Source: CAVRXT01 sp049644285 (lineage in GTDB: Bacteria; Acidobacteriota; Terriglobia; Acidiferrales; UBA7541). Taken from it: a DNA stretch of 23,941 bases. This document shows, piece by piece, positions 7,327 to 15,128 of the stretch (position 1 is the first letter of the stretch; each line of letters begins with the position of its first letter). The DNA is taken from positions 1 to 23,941 of the forward strand of contig JBARRP010000040.1 of the NCBI GenBank assembly GCA_049644285.1, read 5' to 3'. The translations under genes and the position numbers were made by a program. The notes beneath the pieces are model-generated. The model saw nothing but the letters and a program-made list of their open reading frames with translations, ran no database searches and had not been told where the DNA came from.

Positions 7327-7912
7327 ATTTCAACCGAAGCTGCTGATGTACCGTCTGGTGAACTACCGTAAAGTGACTACGCCGAGTTTTGATCTCGGTG
7401 AATTCACGGTCCCCACGCAGGAGCTCGCGCATAGCCTAGCGGCGTCCATCGTGGGCGACGACGAATTGCAATCACAGATTGTTCCCCTATTGAAACAGCG
7501 TGACCGCGAAATTCAGGTCGACCGCACCACCCTGCTTGAGTGCATCGTCCTCGAAGCACTCTTGGCTGCTTGCCACGATGCTCAGTCGGGCACTTTGCCT
7601 ATGGCCGATCTGACCCAGAGTGTAAATACCATTTTGGTCGGGCGCGGCGAGGTCCTGCAGGTTTCACCGGAAATCGTCGGCTGGAAACTGAAAGCGCTCG
7701 GCCTCCGGACGGAATTCATCACCGACGGCAGGAGGGACCTGGCATTGCTCGACGAAACACGCGCAACGATTCACACCCTTGCCGAAGGGTACGGCGTGCG
7801 GACGTTGCAGCAAGGTCTCGTCACCAGCCTCTGCCCACACTGCGCGGCATTGGCACTGCCTTGGACGGAAGCAAGAGGCGAATCCTCAAGGCCTAGGAAA
7901 AAACCATCGTGA
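7166..7912 (+). CDS. hypothetical protein, C-terminal part of the same frameshifted gene
   Basis: The frame opens with a GTG at 7166, but its first residues overlap the upstream frame and the real coding signal begins around the T-run (7184-7190). It is protein-like throughout: FAKQPLRDPALAGFPLEIAL, APTREYVPLMD, LVNYRKVTTPSFDLGEF, IVPLLKQRDREIQVDRTTLL and a late CPHC pair. The VVFAKQPL...LAGFPLEIAL segment resembles the part of DUF3631/primase-helicase-like proteins that sets target-strand or ring-arginine geometry, which is a weak resemblance only. If ribosomes or RNA polymerase do not slip at the T-run, this half is untranslated or starts internally, for instance at MDLAEAERVA. No operon partner of known function is present. 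Confidence 0.55.
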   Translation: MTKCSIFFCAKVVFAKQPLRDPALAGFPLEIALAPTREYVPLMDLAEAERVAAEFQPKLLMYRLVNYRKVTTPSFDLGEFTVPTQELAHSLAASIVGDDELQSQIVPLLKQRDREIQVDRTTLLECIVLEALLAACHDAQSGTLPMADLTQSVNTILVGRGEVLQVSPEIVGWKLKALGLRTEFITDGRRDLALLDETRATIHTLAEGYGVRTLQQGLVTSLCPHCAALALPWTEARGESSRPRKKPS

Positions 7913-7997
7913 GGGTGGCTGTGCAATTCGTGGCGGTTTCTGTGCCAGTTGAGGTAATTGAGGTGTGGAGGTTTTTTCAGAATATCGGGAGGCCACT

Positions 7998-8909
7998 ATG
8001 ATCAATCGCCTGCATGCCGCTTCATATGAGCGCGGCCGCCGCTTGGTTGCCGCCGGATGTCCGCTCGATTACATGGAGAATCTTCCCCGCAATTTGGCCG
8101 CATTTCGGAAGCCTTTATACATCTGTCAGCTCGGCGGCTACATGGAGAGCCGCATACTTGATTTCGGTGGGGCCGGCGCTACCGTATATTTGATCGGCCT
8201 GGGTGTCGGTACCGATCTCCCGCGGGGAATCCTCATCTCGGAGTGGACCTTCGTTGCACCCTGGGGGCATCACATTAGCTGGGACTACGACCCCCGCGAG
8301 ATCGTCCCCGCATCGAAGCACGATCTTTATGCAAGCGTTTTCGACTCCCGCCTATCGGCGGTGCTGAACGACCGACGCCTCCTGGCACGGGGCCGCCCCG
8401 TCGAGGGGCTCCTGTGTGGATGGGCCTTTCAATCGATCCCAGCATCATTTGCAAGCGGTGAGACCGTGGGCGCGCAGTTCAGCTTGACCGCCGACACTGG
8501 ATACACCGTTGCGCTGCGCATCGAGCTCGCCATCGATCGCAGCGTCGCGCTCACCCGAAAGGCACGCACGACGAGGCGCGAAGGCCGGCTCTTCGACAAG
8601 CCGGACTTCGTTGACCGAGCATCTCAAATACCGGCAGAGCAGCAGATGCGCCGCGCGTCACAAGCCGTGGCCGCGAATTCGGCGGCAGCCCGCGCAGGAG
8701 GGCGCAAAGTCGCTGATGTGGTCGGTCAGTACGCACGTGTGACAGCTGCATACACCAGTTGGCTGGCGAAACGGCTAGAACACGGAAGGCTGGGATGGCT
8801 GGGCGCGAATGCTCGAAGAGTTGGACGGCGGCCACGCGCCAGCCGAAAATTACGGAACGATCCCAGCGAAAAATCTTGCCGGACAATCGACGGAGGTGTA
8901 CTTCGATGA
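7998..8909 (+). CDS. conserved-looking hypothetical protein, probable 3' frameshift
   Basis: The start is the ATG at 7998, with GGGAGG 5 nt upstream; the frame is open from 7965 without a ribosome site. The body (INRLHAASYERGRRLVAAG, LGGYMESRILDFGGAG, VEGLLCGWAFQSIP, LFDKPDFVD) resembles hypothetical proteins I associate with Acidobacteriota, and I know no function. The last 35 residues or so become Arg-rich (ARRVGRRPRASRKLRND), while the +1 frame from about 8779 reads GWDGWARMLEELDGG...TEVYFDDD and stops at 8914-8916. That alternative end is more protein-like, so a 1-nt frameshift near 8776-8790 is likely, giving about 305 aa. The gene lies 85 nt after the previous hypothetical gene, on the same strand. 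Confidence 0.6.
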   Translation: MINRLHAASYERGRRLVAAGCPLDYMENLPRNLAAFRKPLYICQLGGYMESRILDFGGAGATVYLIGLGVGTDLPRGILISEWTFVAPWGHHISWDYDPREIVPASKHDLYASVFDSRLSAVLNDRRLLARGRPVEGLLCGWAFQSIPASFASGETVGAQFSLTADTGYTVALRIELAIDRSVALTRKARTTRREGRLFDKPDFVDRASQIPAEQQMRRASQAVAANSAAARAGGRKVADVVGQYARVTAAYTSWLAKRLEHGRLGWLGANARRVGRRPRASRKLRNDPSEKSCRTIDGGVLR

Positions 8910-8992
8910 TGACTGAGGAGAACCCGGGGGAACTGATCCTGGCCCGTTGGGGAATGGCGCGTGATCTAACCTATCGGGGCCTTGCGGAATAA
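8906..8992 (+). CDS. 28-aa ORF overlapping the upstream stop
   Basis: MMTEENPGELILARWGMARD... is read from an ATG whose ATGA overlaps the TGA that ends the preceding frame (8907-8909). GGAGGT lies 8-9 nt upstream, so translational coupling is possible. It is too short to place in a family and may be a remnant of a longer protein. Confidence 0.3.
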   Translation: MMTEENPGELILARWGMARDLTYRGLAE

Positions 8993-9376
8993 AATTATCT
9001 TATATGTTTTATATACTTATAGTAATAAGAGCGGAAACCGATGGGCTCGGTACTCGTGACAAGAAACCGGAAATTACAAAACGAACTAAGCCAACCTATT
9101 GAGCAGAAAAGGCTTGGCAATTTCAGGGGAGCTTCAGAATTGAGCTATTTTGGTCAATTCCGGGGCGAGCCCGATTGAGAAACACAGAACCTCCAGATCC
9201 TGAGGAAGATTTTCATTCTCTCGCCAAAAAATAGCACGCCCCGGCAGCGGCGATTATTCTAGCGCAGAAGCAACTTCCAGAATTAGAGGAACTCAACGGA
9301 AACTCACCCCGGGCCAATCGCTCGACGAAGAAGCGTGGTTGCCATCGCGGGGTGCCCAACGTAGGATGCGAAGGCG
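8993..9376. other. intergenic region with AT-rich island and repeat copy
   Basis: No gene is seen. About 8989-9030 is strikingly A/T-rich (AAAATTATCTTATATG, then TTTTATATACTTATAG) within otherwise GC-rich DNA. It contains a TATACT hexamer at 9012-9017 but no matching -35. The first copy of a long direct repeat follows at 9077-9194. Confidence 0.5.
9077..9194 (+). repeat. 118-bp direct repeat, copy A (partner 12704-12820)
   Basis: This segment aligns along its whole length with 12704-12820 in the same orientation. It includes an exact 24-nt match (9097-9120 with 12724-12747) and shared blocks CAAAACGAACT, CTATTTTGG, ATTCCGGGGCG and GAACCTCC. Differences are scattered substitutions and a 1-nt gap or two. 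It lies 182 bp upstream of the fused membrane enzyme. Confidence 0.85.
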
Positions 9377-12300
9377 ATGGCTGGCCCTTCGAGCGCGCCT
9401 CTACTGCAGAAGCTCGTGCTTTCCTGTTTTTTTCTCTCCGGTGTTGCCGGCCTGATCTACCAAGTGGCCTGGGCCAAAGCGCTTGGGATTGTCTTCGGTA
9501 GCACAGTGTACGCGGTTACGACGGTGCTGGCTGTGTTCATGGGAGGCCTAGCCCTCGGGAGCGACTGGCTCGGTCGCTGGAGCGAGACCTGGGTTGATCC
9601 GATAGCACTATATGGGCGAATAGAACTAGGGATTGCAGCACTCGGCGGGCTCTCGCTCCTCGGACTCGCCGCGGTCCGCATCCTCTACCTGCGCGTCTTT
9701 CCTGCTATTGAAGACTGGATGCTGGCTCGCGCGGCCTTGCGCTTCTCCGCTTCCGCTGCTGTTCTTTTTCCCGCTGCGTTCCTGATGGGAGGAACCTTCC
9801 CCGTATTGGTTGGCGGGCTGCGCGATGGCACCGGACGAATCGCGACGCGCGTCAGCCGGCTCTATTGGGTCAACACGTTGGGCGCGGTCACTGGGGCGGT
9901 AGTGGCCGGCTTCTTCTTGTTGCCTGGGCTCGGCCTGAAGCGAACCGTCCTCACCGCGGTGCTTTTGAATGCGCTCGCCGGAGTTATCGCGGTGCGTTTA
10001 GGCCGCGAACATCCGGAAGAAACGGTGAGTGATGCGGGGCGGGCGAAGCGGTCACAGCCGCTCGCGCCGCGCGAGTTCCTGCTCGCGGCGTTCGCGGTCG
10101 TTGGCGCCACCGCCATGGCGTATGAAGTCTCCTGGACGCGCCTGCTTTCGACAATGTTTGGCAGCTCCACCTATGCTTTCACCGTGATGCTCGCCACCTT
10201 TCTAGCCGGCATTGCGCTCGGCAGCGTTGCTTTCGAGTTTTGGGCGCGGCGAGGACACGGGGCCACGCTCGGGAGCTTCGCGGCGACCCAAACCCTCACC
10301 GCCGCCGCAGCGCTCGTTTTTCTGGTTTCGCTTCCGCGGTTTCCCGAAGTAATTTCGGGTGTTCTGCGCTCAACACATCCATCTTTCCACGGCCTGATTC
10401 TGGCCCAATGCTTTACAAGCGCATTCGCAATGATTCCAGCCGCGTTTGTGTTTGGTTTCAATTTTCCGTTGGTTACAGCGCTGGTTGCGGGCTCTCGCGA
10501 AGCGGCGCTCGGGGAATCGGCGGCCGTAGGGCGCGCTTACGCCGCCAATACTTTTGGGGCGATCGCCGGCGCGATGATGGCGGGCTTTTGGCTGCTGCCT
10601 CAAATCGGGGCCTTTCGCCTGGCGGCGCTCACCGCGGCAGTGAACTTAGTTCTCGCTGTCGTGCTTTCATTCCGAAGCAACAAACGATTAGCGCTTGCGC
10701 TGGCAATCAATTTTGCTCTCGCCGCGGGGATGGTCTTTGTTGTCGTCTCCGGGGCGTTTTATGACCGCGCCCTGGCCACATTCGGCGCGGAGCTGTACTC
10801 GTTTATGCACACGAAAGCGCTGACCATCGCGGAGATGGCAAACACGCTGGACGTGCCGTTTGCGGCTGATGGACCAAATTCGACGGTGGCCGTTCTCCGC
10901 GCGGAGAATTATCTAGCGCTGCGCATCGATGGCAAGGTAGACGCTTCGAACCTCGACACGCGGACGCAGCTCTTGCTTGGTCATCTGGGGCCGTTCTTCC
11001 ATGGGCGGCCACGCCGAGCCCTGGTGATCGGGTTCGGCAGCGGCATGACGCTCGCGGCCATGGCGCGGTATCCCGAATTCGAGCGGCTCGAGTGTGTTGA
11101 AATCGAGCCTGCCGTGGTTCGGGCGGCGCCCTATTTCGAGTCGCTGAACCAGGGAGTGCTGCGTGACGCTCGCGTTCACATCATCGTCGATGACGCGCGA
11201 AATTACCTCACGACCACCCGCGAACGCTATGACGTCATTTCTTCCGAGCCTTCGAATCCCTGGGTAGCGGGAGTGGCGGCGCTCTATACGGAGGAGTTCT
11301 ATCGCACGGCGGCTGCGCGTTTGCATCCCGGAGGCCTTTTCATCCAGTGGTTGCACGCCTATTCGATGTACCCGGAAGATCTGAAAATGATCTTCAGCAC
11401 CTTCGCGTCGCAATTTCCACGGACGAGCCTGTGGCGGGCGCAGACGTCGGACTTTCTGCTTCTGGGGCAGATTGATTCCTCACCACTCACTCTCGATCGC
11501 CTGCGCGATTTGTGGACCCGGCCCGAACTTCAGTCCGATTTTCGGGAGCTCGGATTGCGCCATCCGGAAGGATTGCTGGCCTACCACCGTCTGGATGACG
11601 CCGATCTTCGGAGGCTGGCGCAGGGCGGTCTGCGGAACACCGATGATCGAACGCGGCTTGAATACGACGCGCCACGTGGGCTGTATGCCGAAGACATCAT
11701 CGACAAAAACCTTGCCTGGGTCTGGAGCAATCGTTCCAGCCTTCTACCGCGCGACGTCGCCTTCGGTGACGAAGGCACCGCGCTTCTCGGTATGACGGAA
11801 ACTTCGCTTGCTCTCGACGATTTGGAACGGGCGGACACGTTTCTGCAACGACTGGAGCAAGCGCATCCGTCAGCGCCGTCGGCGCTGCTGCGAGGAGAAC
11901 TTCAGCTCAAAAAATCTCAGTTCGAGCCGGCGAAGTCCTCCTTCCAGTCCGCGCTCCAGATGACTCCTGGCAATGCAGAAGCGCAAGCGGGATTGGGAAT
12001 GGCACGGCTCGAGTCAGGTGATCCGAGTGGGGCGGAAGCGTCGTTTCAGGCGGCGCTGAGGCAGGAACCGAGACAACCGCGCGCGCTGGAAGGGATGGTG
12101 TTGGTTCAGGTAGCTGCGCAAAACTGGGGCGAGGCCGCTCGCTGGCAGCATGAGCGCCTCTCGGCAGATCCCGGTCCGGGCTGCAAAGAATACGTGAGGC
12201 TCGCTCGCTACGAACTCCGCGCCGGCGATCTTTCCCAAGGAGAAAAGTACCTTGCTCAGACCTTGGACCGCGACCCCTACTGCAACGCGGCACATCGCAC

Positions 12301-12523
12301 GCTGGCCGAGCTCGCCATCAATCGCAGGGATTGGACAGAGGCAAAGGCCCACCTCGAATCCATCGTGCGGTACGCACCGGAACAAGATCCGGCTGTGTAT
12401 GGCGCTCTCGCGGGAGCGGATCGCGCACTTGGTGACGATGCGGCGGCGCGGGAGGCCCTCGGGAAGGGTCTGCGCATTTTCCCGGATGATCCGAACCTCA
12501 AGCAGCTTGCACCACGCCAGTGA
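9377..12523 (+). CDS. polytopic membrane / spermidine-synthase-like / TPR fusion protein
   Basis: The 1048-aa protein has three parts. Residues about 8-460 hold twelve or so hydrophobic segments as two similar halves: LSGVAGLIYQVAWAKALGIV near the start, repeated as GATAMAYEVSWTRLLSTMFG near 240. Residues about 540-700 are a Rossmann aminopropyltransferase-like domain: ALVIGFGSGMTLAAM (nucleotide-binding loop), ECVEIEP, VDDARNYL, and ISSEPSNPWVAG. Residues about 810-1048 are TPR-type repeats (AEAQAGLGMARLESGDPSGA and others). This is the family often annotated 'fused MFS/spermidine synthase'. Whether these make polyamines is doubtful, because the usual catalytic Asp-containing D-x-x-D-P segment reads SEPSNPW here. 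The start is the ATG after GAAGGCG, a weak ribosome site. It is a single gene between two long repeats. Confidence 0.85.
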   Translation: MAGPSSAPLLQKLVLSCFFLSGVAGLIYQVAWAKALGIVFGSTVYAVTTVLAVFMGGLALGSDWLGRWSETWVDPIALYGRIELGIAALGGLSLLGLAAVRILYLRVFPAIEDWMLARAALRFSASAAVLFPAAFLMGGTFPVLVGGLRDGTGRIATRVSRLYWVNTLGAVTGAVVAGFFLLPGLGLKRTVLTAVLLNALAGVIAVRLGREHPEETVSDAGRAKRSQPLAPREFLLAAFAVVGATAMAYEVSWTRLLSTMFGSSTYAFTVMLATFLAGIALGSVAFEFWARRGHGATLGSFAATQTLTAAAALVFLVSLPRFPEVISGVLRSTHPSFHGLILAQCFTSAFAMIPAAFVFGFNFPLVTALVAGSREAALGESAAVGRAYAANTFGAIAGAMMAGFWLLPQIGAFRLAALTAAVNLVLAVVLSFRSNKRLALALAINFALAAGMVFVVVSGAFYDRALATFGAELYSFMHTKALTIAEMANTLDVPFAADGPNSTVAVLRAENYLALRIDGKVDASNLDTRTQLLLGHLGPFFHGRPRRALVIGFGSGMTLAAMARYPEFERLECVEIEPAVVRAAPYFESLNQGVLRDARVHIIVDDARNYLTTTRERYDVISSEPSNPWVAGVAALYTEEFYRTAAARLHPGGLFIQWLHAYSMYPEDLKMIFSTFASQFPRTSLWRAQTSDFLLLGQIDSSPLTLDRLRDLWTRPELQSDFRELGLRHPEGLLAYHRLDDADLRRLAQGGLRNTDDRTRLEYDAPRGLYAEDIIDKNLAWVWSNRSSLLPRDVAFGDEGTALLGMTETSLALDDLERADTFLQRLEQAHPSAPSALLRGELQLKKSQFEPAKSSFQSALQMTPGNAEAQAGLGMARLESGDPSGAEASFQAALRQEPRQPRALEGMVLVQVAAQNWGEAARWQHERLSADPGPGCKEYVRLARYELRAGDLSQGEKYLAQTLDRDPYCNAAHRTLAELAINRRDWTEAKAHLESIVRYAPEQDPAVYGALAGADRALGDDAAAREALGKGLRIFPDDPNLKQLAPRQ

Positions 12524-12703
12524 CGCGGAGGAGGATGTAGCCCTCATCCCAAAATCCTAGCAGATGTATGTTCTGCTTCATTTCCGTGACGGTACAACCT
12601 CGTCATAAACTGGAGAGGACCTCATCGAACCCTCCACTGCGGAAGGGTCGAACTTTCGGCACTACTTCTTGGGCACCAATCAAGTACTGCCAAACCCATA
12701 ACG

Positions 12704-12820
12704 CAAAACGAACTGACGAAACGTATTGAGCAGAAAAGGCTTGGCAAATTTCGGGGACCTGCAAAATTGACCTATTTTGGGCGATTCCGGGGCGGGTTCG
12801 ATTTAGAAAATCGAACCTCC
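12704..12820 (+). repeat. 117-bp direct repeat, copy B
   Basis: Partner of 9077-9194 in direct orientation. In the frame beginning AAC GAA CTG both copies stay open over the shared part (IEQKRLG.F.G....L.YFG.FRG), with several differences at third positions. They may therefore descend from a coding fragment, although no start or complete gene is present. Confidence 0.85.
12795..12817 (-). terminator. hairpin just past the exopolysaccharide operon
   Basis: GGTTCGATTT (12795-12804) and AAATCGAACC (12808-12817) pair over 10 bp with a 3-nt loop. The hairpin begins 8 nt after the last operon gene ends at 12825. There is no U-run after it on the minus strand, so it is terminator-like rather than classical. 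It is absent from repeat copy A. Confidence 0.4.
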
Positions 12821-12824
12821 ATCT

Positions 12825-14201
12825 TCATAGCGCGCCCATCCCGAAAAGAACGGTCCGGACCGTTTGGAATAGAATCCAGAGATCGAGGCTCAGCGACTTG
12901 TTCTTGATGTAGAAGAGATCATACTTCAGTTTTTCTTTGGCATCCTTGACCGAGTTTCCATACTTGTAGCGGATCTGGGCCCAACCGGTGATCCCGGGGC
13001 GGACCACGTGTCGCAGGTGGTAGTAAGGAATCTCCTGGCTCAGTTGCGCGATAAACTCAGGCCGCTCGGGGCGAGGTCCCACGAAAGCCATGTCCCCTCT
13101 GATCACGTTCCACAGTTGCGGGATTTCGTCCAGTCGAGTCAAACGGAGGATGCGCCCGACTCGCGTCACACGCGGATCGTTGTCGAGCGCCCAGGTAGGG
13201 CCGCTGTCCGCTTCCGCGTCAGGCCGCATCGTGCGGAACTTGTAGCAGTTAAAGACTTCGTCCCGAAGTCCCACGCGTTTCTGACGGTAGAGTACCGGAC
13301 CGGGCGAGCTCAGCTTGATCAAAATCACGATGATCGGAATCAGCGGCAGGGTCAAGATCGAAAGGCACAGCGCCAAAACCGTGGAGACAAGGTCCCGCAC
13401 CAGCCAATGCCACCCCGTGAGGCGGAAGCCGTCTCCAAAGATCATCCAGCTTGGATGGAGTTCATCGACTTCGATCTGGCCGGATACCTTCTCGAGCAAC
13501 GATGTTCCATCCTCGATTTGGATGCCACTTAGACGGAGTTCCAAGAGCTCATTGACGGGCAGCCTGGACCTTCGATCGGTCAGGGCGACGATAACGCGGT
13601 CGACCGCGCGCTTTTTCCCCAAGTCCTGAAGGATCTTACCCAGCGACTCGCGGGTAAGGCTGTTGTTGCCGGTTTCACGCGCCCACCCCGCTACATCCAT
13701 CCCGAGCTCCTCGCGTGTTCGAATGGCTGTCGCGATCCGCTTTGCCCGCTCTCCGTTCCCGAGAAGATAGACCCGTTCGCGAAGTGCGGGAAGGAGAATC
13801 AAGTGCCCATAGGCCCAGCGCCAAAACATCCAAGCTAGCGCCAAGATGCACAGGCCGATGAGAAAGACGTTGCGCCCGAGCAGCAGGTTCGGAAACATGT
13901 ACGTGAGTCCGGCAAGGAGGAAGGCAAGCGTTCCGACAAGTGTGAGGATGCGCAAATAAGCTTCGCCTGGGGAGCCCAGCTGGTGCAGATCGTACATTTC
14001 CATGTAATGCGAAGAAACCAGGACCAGCATTGTAATTCCCAGTATCTTCCACAGCCCATGTTGGTCGCTGAAGATCAGAGCGCTGTGGTCCCCAAAGCGA
14101 ATCAACACAGCCAAAACGAAGGACATGGAGATGATCGCTGCTTCTCCTCCTAACAGCACGATCATCCGGCTGGGGATGTACAGATTGAAGACGCGAATCA
14201 C
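12825..14201 (-). CDS. initiating sugar-1-phosphate transferase of the PEP-CTERM exopolysaccharide locus
   Basis: The 458-aa enzyme is of the WcaJ/WbaP bacterial sugar transferase type, which moves a hexose-1-phosphate from a nucleotide sugar to undecaprenyl phosphate at the inner membrane and so starts the repeat unit. The N-terminus has four or five membrane helices, followed by a Rossmann-like segment (VYLLGNGERAKRIATAIRTR). A membrane-anchored catalytic domain from about residue 265 carries SSPGPVLYRQKRVG, CYKFRTM, RVGRILRLTRLDEIPQLWNV, VGPRPERPEF and RPGITGWAQI. The length and layout match the PEP-CTERM-associated subfamily (TIGR03013-like). The start is GTG at 14199-14201, with AGGAG embedded in the kinase stop, 6 nt after that gene, so translation is likely coupled. 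It is last in the operon. Confidence 0.93.
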   Translation of the reverse strand: MIRVFNLYIPSRMIVLLGGEAAIISMSFVLAVLIRFGDHSALIFSDQHGLWKILGITMLVLVSSHYMEMYDLHQLGSPGEAYLRILTLVGTLAFLLAGLTYMFPNLLLGRNVFLIGLCILALAWMFWRWAYGHLILLPALRERVYLLGNGERAKRIATAIRTREELGMDVAGWARETGNNSLTRESLGKILQDLGKKRAVDRVIVALTDRRSRLPVNELLELRLSGIQIEDGTSLLEKVSGQIEVDELHPSWMIFGDGFRLTGWHWLVRDLVSTVLALCLSILTLPLIPIIVILIKLSSPGPVLYRQKRVGLRDEVFNCYKFRTMRPDAEADSGPTWALDNDPRVTRVGRILRLTRLDEIPQLWNVIRGDMAFVGPRPERPEFIAQLSQEIPYYHLRHVVRPGITGWAQIRYKYGNSVKDAKEKLKYDLFYIKNKSLSLDLWILFQTVRTVLFGMGAL

Positions 14202-14207
14202 CGAGAG

Positions 14208-15128
14208 CTACTCCTTCCTGTTCCCGTTTCCCTGGTAGTAGTATTGATAGGCGTTGTAAGACGTGCGCTTCTCGACGCGGTTCAGGACGACCCCGATAAG
14301 GTTCTTATTTTGAAATTCCTGGCAAGACTTTTGAGCAAGGTCGTACGCGGTAGAAGCGGCGCGCACCACGACTAAGACACCGTCGCACAAGTCTGCGAGC
14401 AGCAGCGAGTCGGACACCGGCCCGATCGGCGGCGAATCCACGATCACCCAGTCGAATAAAGGCGTCACACGATCGAGCAAAACCTTCAGTCGTCCATTCG
14501 CAAGCAGTTCGCTTGGATTCGGAACCAGACTGCCGCTCGGGATGAAACAGAGAGTTTCACGCAGGCCTCGTTGAATGATGGCCGTCTCTGCTGCTTGTCC
14601 CTTCAGATAGTCTGTGATACCTGGCGAGGATGGTGCGCCCAGTGTCAGGTGGAGGCGAGGATTACGAAGGTCGGCATCGATCAGCAATACCCTCTTTTCC
14701 TGCTGGCGCACTACGGTCTGGGCAAGATTACTGGCGATAAAGGTTTTGCCTTCGGCGGCCAGAGCACTTGTTATTAGCAAGGTGCGCAGAGGCTGCTTAT
14801 CACGGATTTGATAAAGCCGCGAACGAAGTGTCCGGAACTGCTCGGTGGCCGCCGCAGGAACATCGGGATGAGCGAAGACGCTTGTGCCTGCGTCCAGAAG
14901 CCAACCAGGCTGGGAGCAGCGTTTCCACAAGTCATCAAAACGAAGGAATTCTTCCGACGCTGGCTGAGCTCGCAGTGCTGGGGAAACCGACCCCTCGTGC
15001 TTGGCAACGGGGCTGACCGGAGGAGGAACTGGGGGCTTTGCCACCGCCAGTGGCGCCGCCGGCGTAGCGGCAAGGGCGGAAGCCCGCTCCTGTTCGGCTT
15101 TTTTCAGCGCTTCGTGAATCCGACTCAT
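14208..15128 (-). CDS. BY-kinase-type tyrosine autokinase, exopolysaccharide locus
   Basis: The 306-aa cytoplasmic kinase acts with the Wzz-like protein to control polymer length. A Pro/Ala-rich N-terminus (about 18-45) may dock to its partner. It has Walker A at 121-129 (SALAAEGKT, Lys128), Walker A' LLIDAD (148-153) and Walker B WVIVDSPP (227-234), the MinD-like BY-kinase set. The C-terminus has a tyrosine cluster (Tyr291, 294, 296, 297, 298 in SYNAYQYYYQG) for autophosphorylation. The PEP-CTERM-locus tyrosine kinase subfamily (TIGR03018-like) is the best fit, and the length is normal. The start ATG overlaps the TGA of the upstream ATPase by 4 nt and has AAAGGA 4-5 nt ahead. Confidence 0.93.
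   Translation of the reverse strand: MSRIHEALKKAEQERASALAATPAAPLAVAKPPVPPPVSPVAKHEGSVSPALRAQPASEEFLRFDDLWKRCSQPGWLLDAGTSVFAHPDVPAAATEQFRTLRSRLYQIRDKQPLRTLLITSALAAEGKTFIASNLAQTVVRQQEKRVLLIDADLRNPRLHLTLGAPSSPGITDYLKGQAAETAIIQRGLRETLCFIPSGSLVPNPSELLANGRLKVLLDRVTPLFDWVIVDSPPIGPVSDSLLLADLCDGVLVVVRAASTAYDLAQKSCQEFQNKNLIGVVLNRVEKRTSYNAYQYYYQGNGNRKE

Larger units (their letters stand above)
12524..12824. other. intergenic region holding repeat copy B
   Basis: It lies between the convergent ends of the membrane fusion gene and the exopolysaccharide operon. 12524-12703 shows no gene, and 12704-12820 is the second repeat copy, with a hairpin at its end. Confidence 0.5.

Noticed and set aside
12704..12820. 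Insertion sequence remnant at the long repeats
   Set aside because: No transposase, no terminal inverted repeats shared by both copies and no target duplication is visible; only a direct repeat can be supported.
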